NCBI GenBank assembly: GCA_022704925.1
Contig: JAKJFK010000002.1
Location: 1 to 31,751 of the forward strand
DNA length: 31,751 bases
Origin: a candidate division TA06 bacterium
GTDB lineage: Bacteria; Ratteibacteria; UBA8468; MWAK01
Direction of reading: 5' to 3'
Below are positions 17,616 to 24,687 of the stretch, in pieces. The stretch's first letter is position 1. The number at the start of each line of letters is the position of its first letter. The translations under genes were made by a program, and so were the position numbers. The notes beneath the pieces were generated by a model that was given only the letters and a program-made list of their open reading frames with translations, was not told the origin of the DNA and did no database searches.

Positions 17616-18404
17616 TCAGGCAAAGACCTCGACGGCCTTCTGGAGGTCGTCACTCTCGGTTTCGATCGTGCAGCTGTCCACCCGGCGGAATCCGGAATGG
17701 TTGAAAAGCGTCTGTTCGGCGAAGGTCGAATTCAGGCCCTGGACCCGGAACCGATAGGGCGGCTTGGGATAGACCGGCTTGATTTCCTTGATTCGTCTGA
17801 CGGCCCGTTCGGCGCCGGCCTTGATCAACTGGCGGGCCCGCGCCGGCTGAAGCGTAACAGCCAGTTCCTGGTGCAGGGCTTCCTTGACCTGGACCGTTTC
17901 GATGCCCGGGATCAGGCCGGCGGCCTCGCGGCAGGCGGCGTCGTCGCCGGTGGCCAGGATGACCGGGACCTTGTGGTAACCGGCGATGTAACTGCGCAGT
18001 CCCATTTCGCCCACCTCCTCGCCGTTCAGCCAGTAACGGTAGATCGACAGCGAATAAGTGTGGCAGAGGTTGGCTTTCGGCGTGCCGGCCTTGGCGTGCT
18101 GGGCGACCATAAGCATCGCGTCGTATCCCTGGTCAAGTCCGTAGGGGCAGCGGATGAAGCCCCTCGGTATGAAGCGGGCTTCGGGTCGGAGCTGGTCGAG
18201 TATGATGCCGCCGTTGCCGTGTCCGTCCCAGACCACGATATCGGCATCGGCATCCACGGCCAGGATTCCCTCGATGGCGGCATTGACCTCTCCGGTCAGC
18301 CAGTTTTGAGCCTGAAGGTGCTTCTCCTTGTTCTCCCCCAAGACCTGGGCCCAGGTGGTGACCCCGGCGGTTCCTTCCAGGTCGGTCAGTATGAAGAATT
18401 TCAT
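17616..18404 (-). CDS. M55-family D-aminopeptidase (DppA-like)
   Basis: Zinc peptidase acting on D-amino-acid peptides such as D-Ala-D-Ala, in peptidoglycan peptide recycling. 262 residues. The full ligand set of the DppA family is present at near-identical numbering: Asp8 and Glu10 (LTDLEGTAGV), Asp60 and His62 (WDGHGNGG), His103 (AQHAKAG), the catalytic His115 and Glu133 (GEMG). There is no signal peptide, so it is cytosolic and would form the decameric ring known for DppA. AAAGGAG precedes the ATG. It is the last gene of the trpB-PA2779-PA2778-M55 group, 19 bases after the cysteine peptidase. No oligopeptide transporter is nearby. Confidence 0.92.
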   Translation of the reverse strand: MKFFILTDLEGTAGVTTWAQVLGENKEKHLQAQNWLTGEVNAAIEGILAVDADADIVVWDGHGNGGIILDQLRPEARFIPRGFIRCPYGLDQGYDAMLMVAQHAKAGTPKANLCHTYSLSIYRYWLNGEEVGEMGLRSYIAGYHKVPVILATGDDAACREAAGLIPGIETVQVKEALHQELAVTLQPARARQLIKAGAERAVRRIKEIKPVYPKPPYRFRVQGLNSTFAEQTLFNHSGFRRVDSCTIETESDDLQKAVEVFA

Positions 18405-18423
18405 TTCGTCTCCTTTCCCCCGT

Positions 18424-19449
18424 TCAGTTTGAAGGATGCTTCGCTTTAAGTTCTTCCAGGTGGCCGCGGATCAGTCCGGCCAGTTCCGGGTAATCCCGTT
18501 CGGCCGCGGCCAGTGCCATCTCCAATTGCTCGCGGGCCGCCTCCGGTTGGCCCCCTTTCAAGAGGGCCAACCCCAGCGTGTCAAGGTAATAGGCTCGGCG
18601 GTCCGGATCGTTTTCCAGTGCCTGGCGGGCCAGTTTTTCGGCCTCGCCGGGATCGTTTTTCAGCCGCAGTTCGGCCAGGTTGTTGAAGGCCGGGCCGAAG
18701 GGATGGACGGCCAGCACCTGCCGGTAGGTCCGTTCCGCCTCATCCTTCCGTCCGCTTCGTTCCAGGGCCACCGCCAGGTTGAACCGGTAGAGGTAGGCCT
18801 CCCGGCCGGCCAGGGCTTGCTGAAAGGCCGCCGCGGCCGCTTCAGGCCGGCCCGTTTCCAGGTGAAAGACCCCGAGCTGGTTGGCCTCCTCCGGAGACAG
18901 CGGAAACCGGATTTCGTCCGGCGGCGCCATGGTCAGCCAGAGTGAACCGCCCCGTTTCCAGAAGCGTTGAAAACTCTTGGGTGAGAGGAAGGAGTCCCGG
19001 CGCCAGGTGGAGTGGAAGTAAATCACCGGCCGTTTCAAGTCGTAGCCGGTCACGACCACGTAGTGCGGTATTGACCAGGGGCCGACCCCGAAGTTCAACA
19101 GGGCCACGGCCGGGTAGCCCCGGGCCACCCTTTCCAGCAGCCTCGGAAGATCGCCCTCGGCCGGGCAGGCCCAGAGGCCGCGATCTCTGGCCAGTCCGGT
19201 CAGGTCGATCATGGTCAACGCTTTTCCGGGCTTGGCCGCGGGTCGTTCCGCCGGCGGCCGGCGCCAGAAACCGGCGGTCATCTCCAGAACGGCCGGTCCG
19301 CAGGCGTTGCCGCCTTTCGGTCCCCGGGAATAGGGAACCTCCAGCCGGACCGGTCCGGCTGGCAGCGGTCCGGCGGCCATCAACAGGAAGGCCGCCAGTA
19401 GCGCGCGCCCTTCCGAGGGCCAACTTCTAATTGCCGGCTTTGGTCTCAA
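18424..19449 (-). CDS. PA2778-family cysteine peptidase with TPR domain (C39-like)
   Basis: 341 residues. A signal peptide (RALLAAFLLMAAGPLPAG) is followed by a C39-like papain-fold peptidase: catalytic Cys in KGGNACGPAVLEM and His in IPHYVVVTGYD, with FHSTWRRDSFL after it. Residues about 185-330 are tetratricopeptide repeats (EEANQLGVFHLETGRPEAAA, YLYRFNLAVALERSGRKDEAE, FNNLAELRL). It acts in the periplasm, possibly tethered. The best start is a TTG at 19449 that overlaps the 3' end of the PA2779 gene by 23 bases; no ATG or GTG precedes the signal peptide. Pairing with PA2779 is a known conserved arrangement, but the biological role is not established. Confidence 0.85.
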   Translation of the reverse strand: MRPKPAIRSWPSEGRALLAAFLLMAAGPLPAGPVRLEVPYSRGPKGGNACGPAVLEMTAGFWRRPPAERPAAKPGKALTMIDLTGLARDRGLWACPAEGDLPRLLERVARGYPAVALLNFGVGPWSIPHYVVVTGYDLKRPVIYFHSTWRRDSFLSPKSFQRFWKRGGSLWLTMAPPDEIRFPLSPEEANQLGVFHLETGRPEAAAAAFQQALAGREAYLYRFNLAVALERSGRKDEAERTYRQVLAVHPFGPAFNNLAELRLKNDPGEAEKLARQALENDPDRRAYYLDTLGLALLKGGQPEAAREQLEMALAAAERDYPELAGLIRGHLEELKAKHPSN

Positions 19450-19813
19450 TGCTCAAACGGTGGCCGCTGGCTTCCAGAAGCAGTGCGATAAAGACCACGA
19501 TGACCAGGATTACCACTATCACGCCCAGTCCGTTGCCGCCCCGGGAGAGCAGGCTGACCCGATCCTCCAGGTCCGCCCGCTGGGCCGGCGTCATTGAAAC
19601 CAGCGTTTCGCGGACTTCGGCGCGGGTATATCCGAGCGCGGCCAGCCGGGACATGACCTCCGGATTGTCCAGGATCTGGTTCACGTTTCCGGATGCGGTC
19701 GCGGTCTGGGCCGGTACCACGGCCGCCTGCAGGCTGGCCGGCCGCAGCGAAATGGTCACCGCCACCGCCATTACCAGCAACACCACCCATTTCTTAAGCA
19801 GAATCCGTTCCAT
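19427..19813 (-). CDS. PA2779-family small membrane protein
   Basis: 128 residues. It has an N-terminal signal/anchor (KKWVVLLVMAVAVTISL), a soluble middle (NVNQILDNPEVMSRLAALGY then TRAEVRETLVSMTPAQRADLED), a Gly-Asn linker (RGGNGLG) and a C-terminal membrane helix (VIVVILVIVVFIALLLEA). This is the PA2779 family, always small and next to the PA2778 cysteine peptidase, for which it may be substrate or partner. AAAGGAGG stands four bases before ATG 19813, so I reject the ATG at 19834 that would place this ribosome site inside the gene. It lies 21 bases after trpB. Confidence 0.87.
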   Translation of the reverse strand: MERILLKKWVVLLVMAVAVTISLRPASLQAAVVPAQTATASGNVNQILDNPEVMSRLAALGYTRAEVRETLVSMTPAQRADLEDRVSLLSRGGNGLGVIVVILVIVVFIALLLEASGHRLSIETKAGN

Positions 19814-19834
19814 GCGCCTCCTTTTTGATGCCAC

Positions 19835-21175
19835 TTAGATTTTCTTTAAATCTCCCATGCTTTTGTTCAGCGTTTCATCGGAGACCGTCGAGTCGGTCAT
19901 CCGGCCGGTCAGAAAGGCCTCGTAGGCGCTCAGGTCGAAGTGGCCGTGGCCGGAGAAGTTGATCAGGATCACCTTTTCTTCCCGGCATTCCCGGGCCACG
20001 TCGATGGCCGCCTTCAGGGCGTGGTTGGTCTCCGGCGCCGGGATGATGCCCTCGGTCCGGGCGAAGAGCAGGGCCGCCTCGAAGACCTCCTTCTGCTGGT
20101 AAGCCCGGGCCTCGATCAGTTTTTCGGCCATCAGGTGGGAGACCATCGGCGCCATGCCGTGATAACGGAGTCCGCCGGCGTGAACCGGCGCCGGCACGAA
20201 GCGGTGGCCGATGGAGAACATTTTCAGGAGCGGCGTCAGGCCGGCGGTATCGCCGAAATCGTAGGCGAACTGGCCGCGGGTCAGCGAGGGGCAGGCGGCC
20301 GATTCGACCGCGATGAACCTCATCTCCTGTCCGGCCAGCTTCTCCGGCACAAAGGGAAAGACCAGCCCGGCGAAGTTGCTGCCGCCGCCGACGCAGCCGA
20401 TCAGGATGTCCGGCTTCAAACCGGCCAGCTTGAACTGTTTCTTGGTTTCCAGGCCGACCACCGTCTGGTGCAGGCAGACGTGGTTAAGCACGCTGCCCAG
20501 CGAATACTTGGTGTCCTCGTGGGTGGCGGCATCCTCGACCGCCTCCGAAATGGCGATGCCCAGGCTGCCGGGCGTGCCGGGCATCTCCACCTGGATGCGC
20601 CGGCCGCTTTCGGTCTTGTCGCTGGGCGAGGCGAAGACCTCGGCTCCCCAGGTCTCCATCATGATGCGCCGGTAGGGTTTCTGCTCGTAGCTGCCCTTGA
20701 CCATGTAGACCGTGCACTTGAGGCCCAGCAGCTGGCAGGCCAGCGACAGGGCGCTGCCCCACTGGCCGGCTCCGGTTTCAGTCGAGAGGCGGGTGACGCC
20801 CTCCTGCTTATTGTAGTAAGCCTGGGCGATTGCGGTGTTGGGCTTGTGGCTGCCGGCCGGGCTGGCGCCCTCGTACTTGTACCAGATCTGGGCCTTGGTG
20901 CCCAGGGCCTTCTCCAGCCGGCGGGCCCGGCAGAGCGGAGTTGGTCTCCAGAGCCGGTAGATCTCCAGGATCGGATCGGGAATTTCGATCCAGCGTTCGC
21001 TCGAGACCTCCTGGGCCACCAGGCTTTTGGGAAAGATCGGGTAGAGGTCCTCCGGTTTCAGCGGTTCGCCGGTGGCCGGGTGGCGGGGCGGCGCCAGAGG
21101 GGTTTTCAGATCGGTCAGGAGGTTATACCACTGCTGCGGAATTTCCTTCTCGGAGAGGAGAATTCTTTCTTCCAT
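19835..21175 (-). CDS. trpB: Tryptophan synthase beta-like enzyme, TrpB2 type
   Basis: PLP enzyme joining indole and serine to make tryptophan. 446 residues. The PLP lysine is Lys111 in GSHKPNTA, the catalytic Glu is Glu133 in [12 protein letters not shown], and the phosphate cradle is [10 protein letters not shown]. The TrpB2 signs are the extra N-terminal domain ([20 protein letters not shown]), [10 protein letters not shown], and QWG where TrpB1 has QHG. No trpA or other trp gene is nearby, in keeping with a stand-alone TrpB2 that salvages indole or uses another source. GGAG precedes the ATG. It is the first gene of a minus-strand group leading into PA2779, PA2778 and M55. Confidence 0.94.
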   Translation of the reverse strand: MEERILLSEKEIPQQWYNLLTDLKTPLAPPRHPATGEPLKPEDLYPIFPKSLVAQEVSSERWIEIPDPILEIYRLWRPTPLCRARRLEKALGTKAQIWYKYEGASPAGSHKPNTAIAQAYYNKQEGVTRLSTETGAGQWGSALSLACQLLGLKCTVYMVKGSYEQKPYRRIMMETWGAEVFASPSDKTESGRRIQVEMPGTPGSLGIAISEAVEDAATHEDTKYSLGSVLNHVCLHQTVVGLETKKQFKLAGLKPDILIGCVGGGSNFAGLVFPFVPEKLAGQEMRFIAVESAACPSLTRGQFAYDFGDTAGLTPLLKMFSIGHRFVPAPVHAGGLRYHGMAPMVSHLMAEKLIEARAYQQKEVFEAALLFARTEGIIPAPETNHALKAAIDVARECREEKVILINFSGHGHFDLSAYEAFLTGRMTDSTVSDETLNKSMGDLKKI

Positions 21176-21309
21176 GACAGGCTCCGGTTTCGTGGTTACG
21201 GGCCGTTCTCCGGTCGCGGCAACCGATTACGCAATCGTGGGCGGGCCCGGGTTGGAGACCTTTTTAATCAATGGCCATCGCGATGAGATGCGACGTTTTT
21301 CGCTTGTCG

Positions 21310-21332
21310 TTCCCGCCCGCAACAGGCGGGAA
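21310..21332. repeat. REP-like palindrome
   Basis: TTCCCGCC (21310-21317) and GGCGGGAA (21325-21332) around a 7-base loop, flanked by GTCG and TCC. The TTCCCGC...GCGGGAA layout is that of common extragenic palindromic repeats in GC-rich genomes. Only one copy is seen in the window. Confidence 0.6.
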
Positions 21333-21387
21333 TCCGGCATCGCAACAATATGAAACGATAAAGATGTTGAATACAACAAACACCCTT

Positions 21388-21412
21388 TGGAGTTCAAATC
21401 TCTTCAGGGGGC
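21388..21412 (+). other. tRNA T-arm-like relic
   Basis: TGGAG-TTCAAAT-CTCTT followed by CAGGGGG has the shape of a tRNA T arm plus 3' acceptor strand (four of five stem pairs), with no 5' half and no CCA. It may be a remnant of a tRNA 3' end left by an integrated element, or chance. Confidence 0.3.
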
Positions 21413-21427
21413 GCTGTTTTTCAACTG

Positions 21428-21471
21428 TTGGCGGGCATGTCCGCCAAAGCTCGCTTTTTGAGCGTAGGCGG
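21428..21471. repeat. Compound palindrome abutting the tRNA-Asp 3' end
   Basis: TTGGCGG (21428-21434) pairs with CCGCCAA (21441-21447). CCGCC (21441-21445) can instead pair with GGCGG (21467-21471), enclosing a small GCTC/GAGC hairpin. The last arm includes the discriminator and first acceptor bases of the tRNA-Asp gene, so the two structures are mutually exclusive in a minus-strand transcript. Confidence 0.6.
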
Positions 21472-21541
21472 GGCCGACGAGATTCGAACTCGCGCTCTCC
21501 TGATCGACAGTCAGGAATGTTAACCGCTACACCACGGCCCC
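21469..21541 (-). tRNA. tRNA-Asp(GTC)
   Basis: 73 bases folding as a full cloverleaf: acceptor GGGGCCG/CGGCCCC, D arm with AGCGGTTA, anticodon stem CCTGA/TCAGG with loop CTGTCGA (anticodon GTC), T arm with GTTCGAATC, discriminator G as expected for Asp. CCA is not encoded (the next bases are CCT). Confidence 0.96.
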
Positions 21542-21572
21542 AGGGTCTTGCGTTCCAACGGCTCAATGAAAA

Positions 21573-21602
21573 ATTATAACCGAGGTGGCGGTGAAAATGC
21601 AA
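21573..21602 (-). promoter_or_regulatory. Promoter of tRNA-Asp
   Basis: Minus strand TTGCAT (21597-21602), 18 bases, perfect TATAAT (21573-21578), ending 31 bases before the mature tRNA 5' end. Confidence 0.65.
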
Positions 21603-21650
21603 GCCGGCCGCAAAGGGGCGCGCCGGCCCGGCCGTAAGTCCGCCCGGTTT

Positions 21651-21679
21651 TTGCGTGCGGCTCGAATAAATATTAAAAT
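21651..21679 (+). promoter_or_regulatory. Candidate promoter of the oxidoreductase/propeller pair
   Basis: TTGCGT (21651-21656), 17 bases, TAAAAT (21674-21679), about 60 bases before the start at 21748. The -35 is weak (3/6). Confidence 0.45.
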
Positions 21680-21747
21680 AGGATTTTACGGAACGACTCC
21701 GCGTCCGGGAGCCCCGGCGCTCGAACTTTCCCAAAATGGAGGCAGAA

Positions 21748-22650
21748 ATGTCGGAACTGAAGATTGGCATGGTCGGCCTGGATACCTCGCACGCCGTTTC
21801 CTTCACCAAGCTGCTCAACTTTCCGGGGGCGCCCTTCCACGTTCCCGGCGGCCGGGTCACCGCCGCCTTCCCCGGCGGCAGCCAGGCCTTCTCCATGAGC
21901 CGCGACCGGGTTCCCCAGTTCACCAGCCAGTTCAAGGACGAGTTCGGCGTCGAGATCTGCGATTCGATCGAGTCGGTCATGAAGCAGGTCGACGCCCTCT
22001 TCCTGGAGAGCGTCGACGGCCGTCAGCACCTGGAGCAGTTCCGGGTGATCGCGCCCTTCGGCAAGCCGGTCTTCATCGACAAGCCCTTCACCTGTTCGGC
22101 CGCCGACGCCCACGAGATCATCGCCCTTTCGAAGCAGCACCGGGCCCCGATCTTCTCCGCCTCGGCCATGCGCTACGCGGCCGGGGTGGCCGGCATCGAG
22201 CAGGGGCGCCGGGTATTCGGCTGCATCGCCTTCGGCAACATGAAGATCCTGCCCGATTACCCCGGCCTCTACTGGTACGGCGTGCACAGCGCCGAGGTGC
22301 TCTTCTCCAAACTGGGCAGCGGCTGCCGCCAGGTCTTCGTCCAGAAGGGCGAGGCGGCCGACGCGGTCACCGGCCTCTGGGAGGACGGCCGGACCGGCGT
22401 CCTTTACGGCTACCGGGTCGACAACGTTCCCCAGCAGTTCGGCTGCTCCGTTCTGACCGATGGCGGGCTCGTGCACGGCATCGTTCAGGCCGAACCGCCC
22501 ACCTACGCCCTGATCCTGGAGAAGATCTTCGACTTCTTCAAGACCGGGAAATCGCCGGTTGACCTGCAGGAGACCCTGGAGATCATGGCCTTCCTCGAGG
22601 CGGCCAACCGCTCCCGGGAGAGCGGCCGCCCCGAAAAACTGGCACTGTAA
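21748..22650 (+). CDS. Gfo/Idh/MocA-family oxidoreductase
   Basis: NAD(P)-dependent dehydrogenase-like protein, 300 residues. The Rossmann N-domain starts LKIGMVGLDTSHAVSFTKLL and contains ALFLESVDGRQHLEQF and the family's DKPF motif (form of EKP) in PVFIDKPFTCS. The C-terminal alpha/beta domain has YWYGVHSAEVLFSKLG, where His may serve in catalysis. The nucleotide loop GLDTSHA is unlike the classic GxGxxG, so cofactor binding may be altered or lost. I chose ATG 21748 because GGAGG lies six bases upstream; the earlier ATG at 21736 overlaps that site. It is co-directional with the propeller gene, 38 bases apart. The substrate is unknown, possibly a sugar or inositol derivative. Confidence 0.85.
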   Translation: MSELKIGMVGLDTSHAVSFTKLLNFPGAPFHVPGGRVTAAFPGGSQAFSMSRDRVPQFTSQFKDEFGVEICDSIESVMKQVDALFLESVDGRQHLEQFRVIAPFGKPVFIDKPFTCSAADAHEIIALSKQHRAPIFSASAMRYAAGVAGIEQGRRVFGCIAFGNMKILPDYPGLYWYGVHSAEVLFSKLGSGCRQVFVQKGEAADAVTGLWEDGRTGVLYGYRVDNVPQQFGCSVLTDGGLVHGIVQAEPPTYALILEKIFDFFKTGKSPVDLQETLEIMAFLEAANRSRESGRPEKLAL

Positions 22651-22688
22651 GTTCCGGGGTCCGTCCGGGTCCGGAGGGGAGGCGAAGC

Positions 22689-23813
22689 GTGGTCAAGGCC
22701 ATCAGCCCGGAGGGGCGTTTCTGCTTCTTCGGCTACTACGACAAGTGCGGCTGGGACGAGAGCGGGGAGTATCACCTCTTCCACGAGGTTGACTTTCAGG
22801 ACCGGCCGCCGGCGGCCGGCGACCGGGCCCGGATCTGCCTGCTGGAGACGAAGACCGGCCGGGTGGAGGTCCTCGACGAGACTCCCGCCTGGAACTTCCA
22901 GCAGGGGGCCATGCTCCAGTGGCTGCCCGACCGCCGGATAATCTACAACTCCGTCCGCGGCGGCGATTTTATCAGCGTCATCCACGACCTGAAGAGCGGC
23001 CGCCGGTCTGAATTGCCGCGCCCGGTAAGCGCCGTCAGCCGTGACGGCCGGCTGGCCCTGAGCCTCAATTACGCCCGGCTGGCCCGGTGGCGGCCCGGTT
23101 ACGGTTACGAGGGAGTGGCGGATCCCTTTGAGCATCAAAAATGGCCGGAGGCCGACGGCGTTTACCTGGTCGACCTGGAGACCGGCGGCCACCGGCTGGT
23201 CATTTCTTTGGCCGGCTTGCTGGAACTCCGGCCGGAACCGGAGACGCGCGATTCTTTCGGCTGGGTGAACCACACCCTCTTCTCCCCGGACGGCCGGCGC
23301 TTTATCTTCCTCAACCGCTGGAAGTCCGGGCCGAAGGAGCGCCATCGGACGCGGATCTTCACTGCCAACCCGGACGGGAGCGGTCTGCACGACCTGGTGG
23401 AGACCCAGCTGGTCTCCCATTTCGACTGGAAGGACGGCCGGGAGCTGCTCGCCTGGATGGAGTACGGTGGGAAAAGCGGTTTCTGGCTGATCGACGATCG
23501 GACCGGCCACGGCCGGTTCTTAAGCGAAAACATCCAGTTCCTGGACGGCCACTGCAGCTACTCGCCGGACCGGAAATTCATCCTGCTCGACACCTACCCC
23601 CAGGCCGGCCAGCGCAGCCTCAAGCTTTTCGATACCGTCCGGGACCGGGAAATAACCACCGGAGAGTATTTCTCCCCGCCTGAAATCACCGGCCCGATAC
23701 GGTGCGACCTGCATCCCCGCTGGGGGCGGCCGCCGAACCTTATTTCTTTCGACTCCGCGCACGAGGGATACCGCCGGGTCTACGCGGCCGATATCGGAGA
23801 ATACCTGGGGTGA
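22689..23813 (+). CDS. Predicted beta-propeller protein of unknown function
   Basis: 374 residues without a signal peptide. Repeated blade-like units (SPEGRFCFFGYYDKCGWDES, LQWLPDRRIIYNS, VSRDGRLALSLNYARL, FSPDGRRFIFLNRW, YSPDRKFILLDTY) resemble TolB/WD40-type propellers. The motif set GYYDKCGWD and RPGYGYEGVADPFEHQKWPE looks conserved and functional, but I cannot name the family; oligogalacturonate-lyase-like propellers are one distant possibility. GTG start with GGAGG seven bases upstream. It shares an operon with the Gfo/Idh-type dehydrogenase, which hints at carbohydrate metabolism. It ends five bases from the convergent membrane-protein gene. Confidence 0.7.
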   Translation: MVKAISPEGRFCFFGYYDKCGWDESGEYHLFHEVDFQDRPPAAGDRARICLLETKTGRVEVLDETPAWNFQQGAMLQWLPDRRIIYNSVRGGDFISVIHDLKSGRRSELPRPVSAVSRDGRLALSLNYARLARWRPGYGYEGVADPFEHQKWPEADGVYLVDLETGGHRLVISLAGLLELRPEPETRDSFGWVNHTLFSPDGRRFIFLNRWKSGPKERHRTRIFTANPDGSGLHDLVETQLVSHFDWKDGRELLAWMEYGGKSGFWLIDDRTGHGRFLSENIQFLDGHCSYSPDRKFILLDTYPQAGQRSLKLFDTVRDREITTGEYFSPPEITGPIRCDLHPRWGRPPNLISFDSAHEGYRRVYAADIGEYLG

Positions 23814-23818
23814 GGCTG

Positions 23819-24298
23819 TCAGCGGCGGCAACCGGCTGCTTGGCAGAAGCCGGGCAGGTTTGTGATAATCCAAACTGTTACGCACCCGCCTAGAATCGTC
23901 ATCGATAATAATATAAATAAAGGCAATTCAGAAAACGTTGTTGGGAGATTTGGAAATAAATCTTTTATTTCTTCGGAAACGGTCTTGATTTTCTCGATTG
24001 CTTCATCCTTTATCTTTCTCTGTTCTTTTATTGAATGCTCAAGTTGACAGATAAGCGCACAAGACATAACTAAAACAACAGGAACAAGGCATGACAACCA
24101 TGCCCCATAATTAATTGATTTCGCAGCAGCAACAAGTACCCAATAAACCAGTAGTGTATAATAGGTAACGAGCCACTGCTGGCTTTTGAAGAAACGGATG
24201 TCCTCCAGGGCGGATCGATAGACGAGTTGTATGTATTTTTGCTTGTCGTCAGGATTTTCGCCCTTCTTCTCCCCGGCTTCGGGACTGTTATCGCACAT
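23819..24298 (-). CDS. AT-rich orphan membrane protein of unknown function
   Basis: 159 residues. It has a charged N-terminus (KKGENPDDKQKYIQLVYRSA), two close membrane helices (YYTLLVYWVLVAAAKSI, about 46-62, and WLSCLVPVVLVMSCALI), then a Lys/Glu-rich coil (HSIKEQRKIKDEAIEKIKTV) and a third membrane helix (LPLFILLSMTILGGCVTVWI). This helical hairpin plus coil layout recalls small accessory membrane proteins such as SLATT-type effectors, but I see no firm match. Base composition departs sharply from its neighbours (23/60 GC in 23881-23940), which suggests recent transfer. GGGAGGG lies six bases before the ATG. It has its own promoter. Confidence 0.75.
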   Translation of the reverse strand: MCDNSPEAGEKKGENPDDKQKYIQLVYRSALEDIRFFKSQQWLVTYYTLLVYWVLVAAAKSINYGAWLSCLVPVVLVMSCALICQLEHSIKEQRKIKDEAIEKIKTVSEEIKDLFPNLPTTFSELPLFILLSMTILGGCVTVWIITNLPGFCQAAGCRR

Positions 24299-24347
24299 CA
24301 GACCCTCCCTTTTGTATTAAGGGTGTTTTGGAATTTCCTCTGTTTCG

Positions 24348-24376
24348 ATTATAAATTAGGCCAGCTTAAAATGCAA
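24348..24376 (-). promoter_or_regulatory. Promoter of the orphan membrane protein gene
   Basis: Minus strand TTGCAT (24371-24376), 17 bases, perfect TATAAT (24348-24353), giving a leader of about 43 bases with a good ribosome site. Confidence 0.6.
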
Positions 24377-24517
24377 TGAAATGCAAGGATGATATAGCAC
24401 GCGATGGAATTGATTGTCGGGTTGATAAATTGCGTGTTTGGAATCCGATTGAATCGATCGGCGCCGAAGAAGGAATGGGCCGTTAAGAGGGATTGAAGGA
24501 ATATAGCGGGAAATAAA

Positions 24518-24557
24518 AAACCGCGGCCGCCGGGAATTAACCTGGCGGCCGGGGTTT
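24518..24557 (-). terminator. Strong terminator-like hairpin without an obvious gene
   Basis: A 17-pair stem with one mismatch: inner GGCCGCC (24525-24531) with GGCGGCC (24544-24550), then a G-T and two G-C pairs around the loop AATTAA, and outer AAACC/GGTTT. On the minus strand it runs into TTTTTTATTT, the form of a rho-independent terminator, but no minus-strand gene lies upstream. Its outer arm overlaps the -35 of the SGNH promoter. Confidence 0.55.
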
Positions 24558-24583
24558 CCATTTCGGCTCTTTTTTGATATACT
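24555..24583 (+). promoter_or_regulatory. Candidate promoter of the SGNH hydrolase gene
   Basis: TTTCCA (24555-24560), 17 bases, TATACT (24578-24583). The -10 is part of a palindrome TATACT-CA-AGTATA. The -35 shares bases with the hairpin at 24518-24557. Confidence 0.5.
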
Positions 24584-24687
24584 CAAGTATAAGCTACCGG
24601 TTTTGTCCGGCCAACCGCTCAATCATAAGTTACAAAACAGTTTTTTTGTCCGCTGGTTGCTGAAACTGAAGACCTGAAGGTGTTTCG

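Larger units (their letters stand above)
21176..21468. other. Repeat-bearing gap between trpB and tRNA-Asp
   Basis: No credible gene is seen. It holds the trpB leader, a small palindrome CGATT-ACGC-AATCG (21224-21237), the REP-like palindrome at 21310-21332, a tRNA T-arm-like sequence at 21388-21412, and the compound palindrome that runs into the tRNA-Asp 3' end. No clear trpB promoter was found. Confidence 0.55.
24299..24687. other. AT-rich divergent gap between membrane protein and SGNH hydrolase
   Basis: 389 bases with no credible gene. It carries a promoter for each neighbour and the strong hairpin at 24518-24557. The rest is AT-rich with no repeat that I could pair. Confidence 0.55.

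Noticed and set aside
19449-19834. PA2779 start at 19834
   Set aside because: A strong AAAGGAGG lies just before ATG 19813, inside the longer version.
21388-21412. A complete additional tRNA gene
   Set aside because: Only a T-arm and acceptor-like 3' piece is found; no D or anticodon arm upstream pairs with it.
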